Below are positions 11,219 to 22,298 of a stretch of DNA of 64,000 nucleotides, in pieces. Below the pieces are notes generated by a model that saw only the letters and a list, made by a program, of their open reading frames with translations, made no database searches and was not told where the DNA came from. The position numbers were made by a program, and so were the translations under genes. This stretch comes from Corynespora cassiicola (Eukaryota; Ascomycota; Dothideomycetes; Pleosporales; Corynesporascaceae): positions 5,270,001-5,334,000 of the forward strand of contig JAEUWY010000005.1 in assembly GCA_022059125.1 (NCBI GenBank). The letters run 5' to 3'. Every line of letters starts with the position of its first letter. Positions within the stretch are counted from its first letter, which is position 1.

Positions 11219-11467
11219 TCACTGCCTCTCCTCCCGACCCCGCTTCTGATACAAGGCTTCCTGCTTCCCTGCGTCCTTTTCCCCCTCGATTCGGTCCAAT
11301 GAGTCCTCAATGAGCCCAATGTGTCCGCGTAGCGTCCCTTCAATCTCGTCCAGCCGCGCCTCTTGTTCCTCGAGGTTGTAGACCATGTGTGAGCGGAGAT
11401 GGAGCGTCGAGGCTCCGATGGCGCATATGTTGAGTGCTGTTGGGAGTAAGGCCCGGAGAGTGGACAT
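11219..11467 (-). CDS. Small protein with N-terminal hydrophobic segment and coiled coil
   Basis: A single open frame gives 82 residues starting MSTLRALLPTALNICAIG. Residues 4-23 are hydrophobic and could form a membrane anchor. Residues 31-68 are rich in Glu, Leu and Arg with heptad-like spacing and probably form an amphipathic helix or coiled coil. The C-terminus is charged. The composition is far more protein-like than surrounding frames, and the layout resembles small mitochondrial or ER membrane-associated fungal proteins, but I do not recognise a family. A spurious frame is possible. Confidence 0.5.
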   Translation of the reverse strand: MSTLRALLPTALNICAIGASTLHLRSHMVYNLEEQEARLDEIEGTLRGHIGLIEDSLDRIEGEKDAGKQEALYQKRGREERQ

Positions 11468-13353
11468 GGGAGCGGGCGGGTTGGGAGCGGAATGGGATGG
11501 CGGTGTCGCTAGGTCGAGAGGCCTGCGGGGTGAGGAGTTTGGGGAAAGTTACGGTTTTGGGCGCTCTGGTGGAGGTTATGGTGAGGTTGTATCAATGTTG
11601 CATCGTGACGGGAGTTTAGGGAAGGCGCGCCATTGAATGGAATCGATGACGACATGAGAACGAGGAAGGCAGCGACGACGTTGGCCTGGCTATGAGATTA
11701 ACACAATGAAGCAATGCGGCTTGGGGTAGACTAACGTACCTCTGAAAGCTGCTCTTGGTGCTGGCTGTGGGCTGGTTCTCGTGGTGGTAGTGAAGGCCCC
11801 ATAGTGCCCGGTGACTACCTTGGTACCTTGGTACCCAGCACTCATCAGGCACCCTCAGGCTCGAGACGGCATTCCCATGAGAATGACCAGAGCTGCAATT
11901 GCATGTGTCTCCTTGCCGGAATGACCCTGTTGCCCTGAAAGCGAAGCGGTGTCAAATTTTACAAACGGGGCTGCGAAAGTGAAGCGGTGAGATGATGTTA
12001 CGACGACTGTGGGCTCGCGATGCGCTGGCAATGGTAGGGAGCATGGAATCCATGAGAGCAGTGCCTCAGGAAGTGAGAAGATGTGATATAAAGAGAGTGG
12101 TTGAGCCATGTATCATGCTCAGTCCCAATTTTTCCATCTTGGCGTTGTTCTCCCGGAGAGTACTTCTTGAATGACTTCGTCCAGGGCTGCCACTGGTGGT
12201 GCTGATGGGCTATTCATACGTTCAGTTGGTAGGTACATAATCTCTTGTCCACCTTCATTAACGCCACTGCGTTTTACGGGATTCAGTCATGTCTAGGCGG
12301 ATTGATCACCCGGGGAAGCTTGCACGTGAGCTGTGGAGATGTCGAGATGATCCTTAGCCTCACATTTTCGCTTTGTACCACAACGGCTTCCTGAAACTGT
12401 CGTGCTCCATTACATGTAGGCCGTCCCAATTATGTGGTGCTAGTCACAAGAGGGGTCGTCCGAAGCTTCACTCACAGGTAGGCAATGTGTCACGGAACGC
12501 CGCACAGGGGTAAGTTCCTAAATCTATTTTCGACACAACGCCAAAGCAGAGGATGCCACGAAGAGTTCACGGATGAGGGGCTGGCCCACCAATCTGGTAG
12601 TCAAGCAATCGAAAAAGGGAAAAGTTTAATGCTTGTGTTTGCATCTCTGGCGGAGTTTGCCCTCGGCCCAATGCTGTGGTACAATTGTAGAACCGAGGCG
12701 GCGGCTGTGCTAGGCATTCCCATTGCCACGACTATGAGGTACCAATGCAAGCTATTCCTCATTGTACCCATTGATCTGAATAACCCGAAAGCCGGAAAAC
12801 AAACACAGAGAGCCCAGCCATTCCTGGCTTGCGTTCGCGATATTTGGATGAGTGCAGGCCGGGACTGAAAAGCCACACGAAAAAGACGTTTGGAACTTGA
12901 AGGCTCGTTTGGACGCATCATCAGCTCATGGGACAGAACAGGAAGCCACGAGGTGGACCTGATGGAAAGTGCAGTCGTCGAGCAGTTGCCTAGTTCGGCG
13001 ACGAAGGATGGGCAGTGCCCACTTCGTTACCACCTGCACACCACTGAACTACCGAACCACACTACAAACGAGTTGCGCTCACTTTAATTCTTTAAAATGT
13101 TAAATCCAGAGCAGGGGTAGTTTTCGCCGACCGCTTGGACTTGCCATGCCCTTTCACTCACACGGTTGCCTTTGGTAACTAAGCGTACATGAGCCGCCAT
13201 GCAAACTTCTCTACACTCCTGCCCTTCCCAAAGTTCCACCAAAGACTCCTGCCCGCTGGCCTTGAGGCAACTGGCTACTGCATCTCCCGAGGTCGGCTGC
13301 AGTACTAAACACATGAACGTTACATTCGGTCGCCGGGCTACATTCACTGTGTC
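11468..13353. other. Intergenic, no supported gene
   Basis: Short open frames occur on both strands (for example 12485-12868, 127 codons), but none has a recognisable motif, a good start context or splice-linked continuation. The right end serves as promoter of the glycosyltransferase gene. Confidence 0.55.
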
Positions 13354-14898
13354 ATGATGGCTACTTTCAGGAACTTACGTCACATGCGTGCCTTTTTGGC
13401 CATCTCTTCGTTCGTGCTAATGATAATCTTTGGTACTTCCCTACATCTCTCTCTACACTACAAGAACAGCTCTGCGACCCATCTCGTCCATTCTCCCAAG
13501 CCCCACTCGACTGCACCGGAAGAACCCCACATAATCCAGGGACACGGGAAATTGCTATCGGAACCGCTCGATAATAACGACCTCTCTCATTCCCATGGAA
13601 ATCCAGGGATTCATAATGTCACTTGGGAGTTTCTCCCCGAAAGAGACGCAAATAGCTACGGACTCTCATCGACGCAGTGTATTTCTGCATTTTCGGCCCT
13701 GTTCGGAGAGCTCGAACAAATGGTTTGGCACAGAAAAGGGATGGGAAATCTTACAGAGGCAGACATCGATATCGGGTGGAAGGAGCAAGGAGCGGTGAGA
13801 GCCATGATCTATAACCAAAAAGTACGTCAGGTTCATTTACACATTCGCCTCCACATGTTGTGATTAGTATTCCCCAACAAAGGGAAGCAGTTTCACTCTT
13901 CTTAACTCGGTGTAGCTGCGTATCCTCGAAACCAAGTTTCACTCTGCTGGTTACGATCAAGAACGTGCCCTCGCCATCCTGCACAGCCTGGACCGAGCCA
14001 TCACAACCTCCCCATCACCCCTCCCCAACATTGAGTTTTCGTTCGCCGTATCCGATGTACCCGACGAGGAACACGCCAATCATACCATCTGGGGGCTTTC
14101 TCGCCTAGAAACCGACCGTGAGATATGGCTGATGCCCGACTTTGGCTATTGGTCCTGGCCCATCGGATTGGTAGGTGCATACGAAGACATCCGGGCCGAA
14201 ATTACCGACAAGCAAATCTCTTGGGACCATAAACAAGCAAAGCTATTTTGGCGCGGAGCAGCGCATACGAATAGTGTCAGGGAGGATTTGTTGAAAGCGA
14301 CTGAGGGAAAGAAGTGGGCGGATGTGAGGGATGTTAGATGGAAGAACAGGACGGATGTGGAGACCGGCAGTCCTATACCAATCGCGGACCATTGCAAATA
14401 TCGGTTTTTGATGCACACAGAAGGTTGGTATCGCGATTACCCGTTCTTGAGCTTTTCTGGCACTAGAATGGCTAGGATACGCGGATGCTGTAGCGGTGCT
14501 AACTAGCCACAATCACAGGATACAGCTACTCTGGCCGAGGAAAATACCTACTCAATTGCGGCTCAGTCGTCTTCATGCACAAATGGGAATGGATTGAGCC
14601 GCATCATGCCATTTTGAGCCCTTCTGGACCTTTGCAGAACTTCGTCGAGGTTGAGCGCGATTTCTCCGACCTCGAAGTCAAAGTCCAAGAACTGCTGAAT
14701 AATTCAGACCTCGCAAAATCAATTACCCAACACGCTGCCTATACATTCAGAGACCATTATCTGACACCCGCTGCTCAGAACTGTTACTGGCGACGGCTGC
14801 TTCGATCTTGGGCTGAGGTGAGCTTTGAGCCCGAGCTGTGGGAGGTTGTCGATGAAAAGAAACGGATGCGTGGTGTGCTTTTTGAAACATTTGCGTGA
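13354..14898 (+). CDS. CAP10-type glycosyltransferase, family GT90, three exons
   Basis: Exons 13354-13821, 13916-14423 and 14519-14898 join with introns of 94 and 95 bp to give 451 residues. An N-terminal signal anchor (about residues 12-33) predicts a type II Golgi or ER membrane protein with a lumenal catalytic domain. The C-terminal half has the CAP10/GT90 signature: a WGLSRLE region, ISWDHKQAKLFWRGAAHT, then GYSYSGRGKYLLNCGSVV and HKWEWIEPHHAILSPSGP. Family members include Cryptococcus CAP10, needed for capsule, and Rumi/POGLUT enzymes that use UDP-sugars; the donor and acceptor here are unknown. The start could instead be the Met at residue 2 or 11. The exon joins restore the conserved motif across the second intron, which supports the model. 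Confidence 0.85.
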
Positions 14899-15867
14899 GT
14901 ATGCTCAAGACCATGGTTTGGAATGGCTCTAATGACGAAAAGAATCCAGCCAGTCATGGCAAACGCCGTTTCTTGTCCGTTTTGGAAGAAGATTATGCTT
15001 GAGTGTTGAGGACTATGGCATGTGTAGGGGGATGGACCGGGCTGAGTTGGTGGATACTTCATCTAGCAACGACACAGCTCGCCTTCAGCATCGAGGACTA
15101 CAAAAGCCTTTGGGATACATGCCATGGCTTTTGGGATAGATTGATTGTGCCATCGAATCCTTCAATTCATGGATCATAACTACTGGAGCAAAATAGATGG
15201 GCGTTCGATGTAGTGGATAACTTTAACATAATCAATGGAACTTCTTTCCATGAGCAGCTGGTTTTATGGGAGTCGTTACGATACTAGTGTCGAACTAATT
15301 CATGCGCTTTTGAGTTGAAGATCCTGCTTGAAGCTTACTAGTGTTGTTTTGTTGCTTGTTAGGCCGTGGAATAGGTGATGACTTAGTTGACTTTTTTCTT
15401 TTTGCGGGTCAGTAACCTTTTATGAGAGTTCCGGTGGATCATCAATGGATGGGTTTACTAAAGCCACTTCTGACTTAAGATCAAGATATATGGTAATTGT
15501 GTTTCTGTACTCCCCACTACATTGACATCCTAGCCAAGTTCTGTCGCCAATCTTGAATTTATGGGAATCACTGAACTCTTAGCGTACGATCTGTAGCACA
15601 GAATTCTGGGATGTCAGTTTTGCTTTTGTTTCACGACAAATAATGTTTCCCTGATTCCTGGAAGCATGTCCATTTCTCTGCCTGTGTGATGGTACTTTAT
15701 CCAAAAATGGAATAGTGAGATTTGGTTCCATGACGCGCTCTCGTGACGCGCCGGCAGACGCGCCGCAGATCCTGGTCAGCATCACAAAATCCCAAAACGC
15801 CGTTTGACTAACCACAACTTTTGGTATATTGCACCATGTATACCATAGAGTAGCGGTTGCTCCAGAA
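14899..15867. other. Intergenic between GT90 and polymerase eta genes
   Basis: This 970-bp stretch is relatively AT-rich with no credible open frame. It should hold the GT90 3' UTR and the promoter of the polymerase gene. Confidence 0.6.
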
Positions 15868-18027
15868 ATGTCGTCGCCGGATTCTTTTTTGCATTCATCT
15901 CCCACCGCCCTGAGCTCCCAGCGCCGCATACCAAAGTCGCAATTCACATACAAGCATCTCCACCAGCTCAAGACTTACAGCACTACAACGCCCCTTCGCG
16001 TGATAGCACACGTCGACCTCGATGCATTTTACGCGCAATGTGAAACGGTTCGCCTCGGCCTCGACCCCTCCAAGCCCCTCGCCGTCCAACAATGGCAAGG
16101 CCTCATAGCGATAAATTACCCTGCCCGCGAGTTCGGCCTCAACAGGCATGTCACTTCCACCGAAGCCCTGAAACAATGCCCGGATATCATATTACAACAC
16201 GTCGCAACGTGGAAAGAAGGCGAGGAGACATGGGCATACCACGAGGATGCATTCAAACACATGGCAACACACAAGGTCTCGCTCGACCCTTACCGGAAGC
16301 AGAGCCGTCGGATATTAAAATGCATAAAGGAAACGCTGCCGGAAAAGGAGCAGAGGATCGAGAAAGCGAGTATCGATGAGGTGTTTATGGACCTAAGCGC
16401 CCAGGTGCATGGCATTCTCTTGGAGAGGTATCCTGAGCTCAGAGGCCCTCCGCCGTATGATGACCCGACAGAGTTATTGCCGAAGCCGCCTACTACAGTG
16501 CTGGAATGGGCCGCCGATGCGCTTGTGGGTACAGGGACAGAAGATGGAGAGGATCAAGACCCGGATTGGGATGATGTGTGCATGGTGATCGCATCGGAGA
16601 TTGTGCGTGAAGTCAGGAAGCAAATAAACGACCAGCTTGGATACACCTGCTCTGGCGGCATTGCGAGAAACAAGATGTTGGCCAAGATAGGGTCTGGGTA
16701 CAAGAAGCCGAATCAGCAGACTGTGGTTCGGAACCGAGCTGTTGCTCACTTCCTCTCGGACATGAAGTTCACAAAAATCAGAATGCTGGGCGGGAAATTG
16801 GGTGACGAGGTAGTCGCTATGTTCAATACTGATAGGGTGGAAGAGCTGTTGAAGCAACCTCTGGACCAGCTAAAGAAGCTCGGCGATGACACTGGATCGT
16901 GGCTTTACTCGACGATTCGAGGGGAAGATAACAGTGAGGTTAATCCCAGGACCCAAATCAAGAGCATGCTTTCCGCGAAGTCTTTCAGACCTGCAATTAA
17001 TTCCTTCGAGCAGGGGGTGAGGTGGCTGAGGATTTTTGCGGCCGACATCTTCTCTCGATGTGTTGAAGAGGGAGTACTCGAGAATAAGAGAAGACCAAAG
17101 ACAATCAATCTGCATCATCGACAAGGATCTCAAATGAAGAGCAGATCGTGTCCCATTCCACAGGGAAAGCCTCTGTCAGAAGCAATGCTATTCGATCTGT
17201 CAAAGAACCTCCTAGCCCAAATCGTTGTCATGGGTAGTGCATGGCCTTGCGCAAACCTCTCACTGAGCGTTGCTGGGTTTGAGGAGGGAATTACGAACAA
17301 CAAAAGCATCGGAGGTTTTCTCGTAAGAGGCGAGGCAGCTAAAGTCATGCTTTCTAATGAAAGATCAGCATCGACTGGAGGTGAACGGCCGGCGAAGAGA
17401 CGTAAAAAAGGGAACATTGCAAATTTTTTTGGTCCAAGAGATGCCAAGAAGAAAGATTTCGATGCCGCAAGAGCGGTACTGAAAGCTCACCAAGAGTCGA
17501 CACGAGAAGAAGAGGAAGAGGAAGAGGAGAATGACGAAGATGAAGAAAACCCCCAATTTCATTCTCATGATCATTCAGCGCTACACGCACGGCTACAAGA
17601 GTCTCTCGATGCTGCCTTGGATAGTCCAGAGCCCGAAGAAGGGGTCCACATTGCAAACACGCCCCCATCAGCGCAACTGAATGCAGCCGCAGATGTTCCG
17701 GTAGAAGAGGAACTCGCAATAGAGCCTCCGTCCCATAAGCCACCGCTACAAAAGAAGCAATCCATATTGGAAAATTTCTTCTGCGATCGGTGTAATATAT
17801 ATCTGCCAGTGACGGAGAAGGCAGAGCACGCCGATTACCACTTTGCGATTGACCTCTCAAAGGAGATGCGCCAAGAAGAGAGGAATATGCCGGTTACTTC
17901 AGCTACCTCGTCCGGGGTTGTGAAGACTCCTGCTGCGCAAAAACCTAGGGGAAGGGGACGGCCGCCTGGCAGTACGAAGGGAGCCGCGAAAGGCCAGGCG
18001 AAGTTACGCTTCGGACCCCCAAAGTGA
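15868..18027 (+). CDS. RAD30: DNA polymerase eta (Y family, translesion synthesis)
   Basis: A single 719-codon exon. I chose the ATG at 15868 (MSSPDSF) over an upstream in-frame ATG at 15829 because the extra 13 residues are unlike a conserved start. The palm contains AHVDLDAFYAQCE with metal ligands D50 and E59, and KASIDEVFMDLS with the second acidic pair D170 and E171. Fingers and little-finger regions follow to about residue 480. The C-terminal part is acidic and disordered. QSILENFF at 631-638 is a textbook PCNA-interacting box. It abuts a UBZ ubiquitin-binding zinc finger, C639-x2-C642-x11-H654-x3-H658. The enzyme inserts bases opposite UV dimers in the nucleus after recruitment by ubiquitinated PCNA. 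It converges on the next gene with a 111-bp gap. Confidence 0.95.
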   Translation: MSSPDSFLHSSPTALSSQRRIPKSQFTYKHLHQLKTYSTTTPLRVIAHVDLDAFYAQCETVRLGLDPSKPLAVQQWQGLIAINYPAREFGLNRHVTSTEALKQCPDIILQHVATWKEGEETWAYHEDAFKHMATHKVSLDPYRKQSRRILKCIKETLPEKEQRIEKASIDEVFMDLSAQVHGILLERYPELRGPPPYDDPTELLPKPPTTVLEWAADALVGTGTEDGEDQDPDWDDVCMVIASEIVREVRKQINDQLGYTCSGGIARNKMLAKIGSGYKKPNQQTVVRNRAVAHFLSDMKFTKIRMLGGKLGDEVVAMFNTDRVEELLKQPLDQLKKLGDDTGSWLYSTIRGEDNSEVNPRTQIKSMLSAKSFRPAINSFEQGVRWLRIFAADIFSRCVEEGVLENKRRPKTINLHHRQGSQMKSRSCPIPQGKPLSEAMLFDLSKNLLAQIVVMGSAWPCANLSLSVAGFEEGITNNKSIGGFLVRGEAAKVMLSNERSASTGGERPAKRRKKGNIANFFGPRDAKKKDFDAARAVLKAHQESTREEEEEEEENDEDEENPQFHSHDHSALHARLQESLDAALDSPEPEEGVHIANTPPSAQLNAAADVPVEEELAIEPPSHKPPLQKKQSILENFFCDRCNIYLPVTEKAEHADYHFAIDLSKEMRQEERNMPVTSATSSGVVKTPAAQKPRGRGRPPGSTKGAAKGQAKLRFGPPK

Positions 18028-18138
18028 CATGTGTCTACGCTATTAGATTAGCCCTACGATTGCAACAAATATCCGTCCATGAAGTTATTCTCATGGTCAA
18101 CATCAAAGACGCAGTGCGTACTTTCCTAGTCCCGTGTC

Positions 18139-19074
18139 TCAATCGTTGAACACAATCTTCTGCCCCGCAGGTACGATGTATTGCAGCAACGAATTCATCC
18201 GTCCCTTCGTGCTAGGTCTCGTCATCGCCTTCCATTTGGCCGGGTCTCTCCTTGAGGGTGGGCATACGGGATCATTTTGCGGATGCCTCTCGTTACAGGC
18301 CCAACACTTGTGGGGCCTATACCTCGGCGTCTTGCGCGCATTCTTTGCCCCAGGCTGCCCCTGCCTCTGCTCCAGAGCCTTCTTATCCTCCTGTCGACGC
18401 AACATCAACTCCCTCTCCCACTCCGTCATCTGATCCCACAGCTTCTCCGTGTACAAGGAGGTAGACTCTATCCTATTCTTCTCCTGCGCAACCAAAATAT
18501 CACTCCACTTCCTGCCAACCCACTGCATTTCGACGCGGATGAGCGGACACAGGCAGCTTAGCGTGCCCACCCAGGCATGCAGGTCGCGCATCTTCCACTT
18601 GCTAGCGCGATCCCACTGCCACTGGTGCAACCCCCCATCGAGGAACCCGTCAAACGTCAGCTCTAGAATCTGCTGGCGGAGTTCGGTGGGCAGGCCGAGG
18701 AGGCTCGCCCTCTTGTACAGGCGGGGGACGTAGCGGTAGAAGGCATTGGTCAGCCATGGGATCTTGTGGTTCCGCGTGTCGGCTCTGCGCTCGCTGTTGC
18801 GGGATGCGCGGAGGAGCTCGCGCGGGCAGAGCTCGTCGTGTTTGCGGGTTTGCAGTTGGTGGGTCTTGTAGCGGTGGACGTGCAGGCGCCATTTTAGGAG
18901 GCGATCCTGGTCTTGCTTTCTGGCGCGGGAGGATTTGCTGATGCGGGTCTTCTTTTGGGAGCGGGAGATTTTGCTGGTGAACTTGTTCTTTTTGGCGGTG
19001 GATTTGTTCTTTTTGGCACTGGACTTGTTTGTAGCACTCATATTGGCCGTTGGCCTAGCTTGGTAAGAGGCCAA
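18139..19074 (-). CDS. Fungal F-box/2EXR-like protein with basic N-terminus and Cys-rich tail
   Basis: A single open frame of 311 residues. The first about 60 residues are very basic and Ser/Thr-rich, with repeated AKKNK, like a nuclear or nucleolar targeting tail. Near residue 128, SLLGLPTELRQQILELTF matches the short helical start of fungal F-box or 2EXR-like domains. It is followed by Trp-rich text (WQWDRASKWKMRDLHAWVG). Near the C-terminus a CWAC...CP cluster may bind zinc. An F-box role would mean substrate selection for an SCF ubiquitin ligase, but only the motif start is visible. An internal Met at 19041 is an alternative start. Its end lies 111 bp from the polymerase eta stop codon. 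Confidence 0.75.
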   Translation of the reverse strand: MASYQARPTANMSATNKSSAKKNKSTAKKNKFTSKISRSQKKTRISKSSRARKQDQDRLLKWRLHVHRYKTHQLQTRKHDELCPRELLRASRNSERRADTRNHKIPWLTNAFYRYVPRLYKRASLLGLPTELRQQILELTFDGFLDGGLHQWQWDRASKWKMRDLHAWVGTLSCLCPLIRVEMQWVGRKWSDILVAQEKNRIESTSLYTEKLWDQMTEWERELMLRRQEDKKALEQRQGQPGAKNARKTPRYRPHKCWACNERHPQNDPVCPPSRRDPAKWKAMTRPSTKGRMNSLLQYIVPAGQKIVFND

Positions 19075-19859
19075 AGGACAGGTTTGTTGGTGGTAAGTTT
19101 CTCAGGGCCAGGATAGACTCTCACGATGAGGATACAGGTGAAATCGAGGATATGGCCATGCACGGGCCCATATTGTGAATGCGCTAGCGGTCGATCTCCC
19201 GCGCCGCAGCTGCCCAGCTGGCCAGCCCTATCTGGCCCAAGTGGAGCCGTTGGGACGGCAACGCTCTATTCATTAATGACCAGGGCTCTCAAAGTGCCTT
19301 GAACGGCCCAAGCGAACGTCAAGCATTAAGAGCATGAGGTATCTCCAAATCTCGTATCCACGCTTTGACTGACGGTGCAACAAAGGCAAACCCTGCCAAT
19401 AGCAAAGCAGCCAGGTGATGAAACTAACAAGGCATAATCCTGGTATCGCGTTTACACGTCAATGTCACGCGCCTCATTTCCCCGACGATCTAGTAGCCGC
19501 CATGCCGACAGGGAAATTTCTTTTCGCTCTGGTATATGGGGCCATCGTCATTTCCATTTCTTCGCACGTTCTGACACTTGCTGTTGTTGGCACTGTAACT
19601 CTTGGGATTGTGGCTTGCATTTGTTGGGCTTGGAAACCTCACTCGAGGCTCCAACGAACGCAATTTGTCGTCTCGCGATCTCGCGACAACACCTTTCTTT
19701 TTTCTTCCTTTTTCTAGAAGGTCTTTGGAATTGCCAGCGTTAAGGCAGGGACATGCGTGGACGCAAAGTTCTACCACCTCGAATAATATTTTTCTTCTCT
19801 TCATTTTTGCCCGCCAGCAATCTGCCCGACCAACGCAACGCCTTGGACAAGTCGGAACC
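19075..19859. other. Intergenic; one doubtful two-helix frame
   Basis: A plus-strand frame at 19503-19717 encodes 71 residues with two hydrophobic stretches, but nothing else supports it, so I do not call it. The rest should be the divergent promoter between the minus-strand F-box-like gene and the coiled-coil gene. Confidence 0.5.
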
Positions 19860-20365
19860 ATGAGTAGCGCTAAAAAGGTACCTTCACCACCGCGACTCAT
19901 TCACTTGTTCTCCCAAGACTCACACCACCGCAACAGCTCTACCCAACCCCAACCCTAAAAACCTCGAGGACGATATCCACCATGCTGCCCCCCTTCGTGC
20001 GCCGCCGATCCTCCGACCTCCCCGCGCAAAAAGACTTGCAAGCCCAAGTCGCAGAACTCCAACTCCAGCTCGCGCTCAAGACGGCCGAAGCCGAAGCCGC
20101 AAGCGCGAGGGCGGCCAGGGCAGAGCAAAAGGAAGCCCGCATCAAGGAGCTGGCCAGGAAGTTTTGGAGGGACGAGTTTAGCGGGATGAAGGAGTACATG
20201 AGTCTGATGGGAGACGAGAAGCAGGTCAGGGAGATTGAGAATAGGATGTTGGTCGAGTACGACGAGCTTTTTTCTGAACAGGGACAGAAAGCCGTGGACG
20301 CGCAGCATGCGGGTTCCCAGAAGGAGATGGGCGACGGAAAGCAGCAGCAGCAGCAGGGCGACTGA
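19860..20365 (+). CDS. Small coiled-coil protein, two exons
   Basis: Exon 1 is 19860-19877 (MSSAKK) and exon 2 is 19937-20365, with a 59-bp GT..AG intron in phase 0, giving 148 residues. If the intron is not used, the ATG at 19982 in a strong CCACC context gives 127 residues in the same frame. Residues about 37-85 of the long form are a heptad-rich coiled coil (DLQAQVAELQLQLALKTAEA and on). They are followed by a basic/aromatic stretch (ARKFWRDEFSGMKEYM) and a poly-Gln tail. I do not recognise the family. Coiled coil plus short length suggests a structural or adaptor protein. Confidence 0.65.
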
Positions 20366-22298
20366 GACCAGGAGATGGCGAGACAGGAGCCGGGATATTC
20401 AAAACGGCGATTCTGAGAGGCGAGGTTGTGCGAGTTTGCGGAGTTGTTTCCGACTATGCTCTGCGGGGGCGCGAAGGGAGAATTTGGTTTCTTGGGCTGG
20501 AGTTTGGCGTTGCGTGGAGATACCCCCCCAAATTCTCCATTAAGAGAATGCTTTCTTCAACGTCTGGTACTTGATAATTATTTTGGCAAAGGGTTCAGGG
20601 ATCTGTGCCTGTACGTGTGCGGTGCTGCGCTGTTGCAGCAAACATTTGCACGCACTAACGAGAAGGACATGGCACGTAGGTAATCAAACTTTCGGATTTC
20701 GTAAACAATCCACCAGGTCCAACTATGATGAATCAAATACGCTGAATCATGACTTGCAAGTCCATACCCTAGTCATCTAAGATGTCAGCCACACTCCGCC
20801 TTCTCAAAACTCTCACATCTCAACATGCCCGTGCTTGGTGCCATGCCAATTAGCACCTATAATTCACTCAGAGGATATCAAAACAGCGAATAAAATTTCT
20901 TGAAATGCATAGAACAAGTGTTTATCGTCTGGAAGATGATTCAAAGGCAAGGTGACCGCCGTTTTATCCAAGGCAGACAACTCACAGCAACAGAGCTCAT
21001 CAAGCTGCAGTGTGATCGACTTCCAGCCAGGAAACACAAGCTCGTCAGAACATGCATGGAATTATACCACGTGCTGGAAAATCTATTCGTCTTGCATATT
21101 ACGCCATAATCGGCATCTGATGCCATTCGTACAGAAGACAAGGATGTGAATGCCCCGATCTGACACATATGTGGCCTTTTAGCATGATTACGAATCCGGG
21201 CAAAAAGAAGGGTCGCGGATATGATCAAGATTGGATGGTGGTGCTGAGGGGCGTGTATGATTGCCTTTTTCCTTAGCTTGTTGGATGGTAGCATGAACAA
21301 CTGGCACGGCTGTGTTGAGCGTGAGGACTTGACGTGGTGTGATCGGTGAGAAAGGTTTGTCGAATACTTATCTCAAACGACGAGATAACTAAAGAGGGCC
21401 ACTCTATCGCGGTGGCAATGCCATATACATCTAGATTAGCTTAGACAGTTCGGTCGGATGGATCTCATGGAGGATGTTTGCTTTGTTAGCTATCCCACAT
21501 ACAGACATTGGACCGAGCTTAGTGAAAGGATACATTTGATGCAAGATCATCTAAATCTTGGTCATGAGAATCAATCCAGCTTAGAGAATGGCCTTTAACA
21601 TGAACACTGGAGCTGGCGACAAGCCGAGGTAGAGGAATCAGTGAGTCATTTATCCCATTCCCACCATCAGAAGGGATACATTTTCATGTAAATAAGTCGT
21701 GACGAAATGAACAGTCATTGGTGGTCACGGTGACACATATATCGGCAGTCATGGTATGAAAAACTCCTTGGCCAGGGTCTCCGGCCACGCACTCCCGTCC
21801 TGTAGAAGGAGATTCACAATGTCACACCAGTGCATCGATCCAAAGCGAATAAGAATAGACGATTCAAGCATACTACCATGATATGGAGGGGCAGTTATGC
21901 CTGTCGTTCGCTAAGCCCTACCACCCCCAATACACACACCGGATCACGCTACTTGGCAACAGGCCCTTCCAGCCTCCCTAGCCCATCACACGAACGCAAC
22001 GCAAGACACATGTGCATCCGATAAACAAGTTCATGCAGCCCTAATTCCCGCCCAAGGATCCCGCCCCAAAGTTTTCCGGTGAGCCCAACGCGTTCAGCTC
22101 CCCACCGCGCCCAAACACCTGAATCCCGTCTTCACCGGAAAATGCGCCCCGCCCCCCGGCTAGTTCCCGCCCCCACACCCTCCACCCAACAAAGCGCTCC
22201 CAAACTCTCGAGCCCGTCCGAATCCCAATTCCTCGGGTTTTTTTTTTACTAGGGCCCCCCACTCTTTCCCTTCCTTTCCTTTCGGGCTCTTCTGGGTT
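20366..22298. other. Intergenic, no supported gene
   Basis: About 1.9 kb without a credible open frame, tRNA or clear repeat. The last few hundred bases before 22299 are C-rich and lie downstream of the NmrA-like gene. Confidence 0.6.

Noticed and set aside
19503..19717. 71-codon frame with two hydrophobic segments
   Set aside because: Length and hydrophobicity alone are weak evidence. There is no conserved motif, and it lies in a likely promoter.
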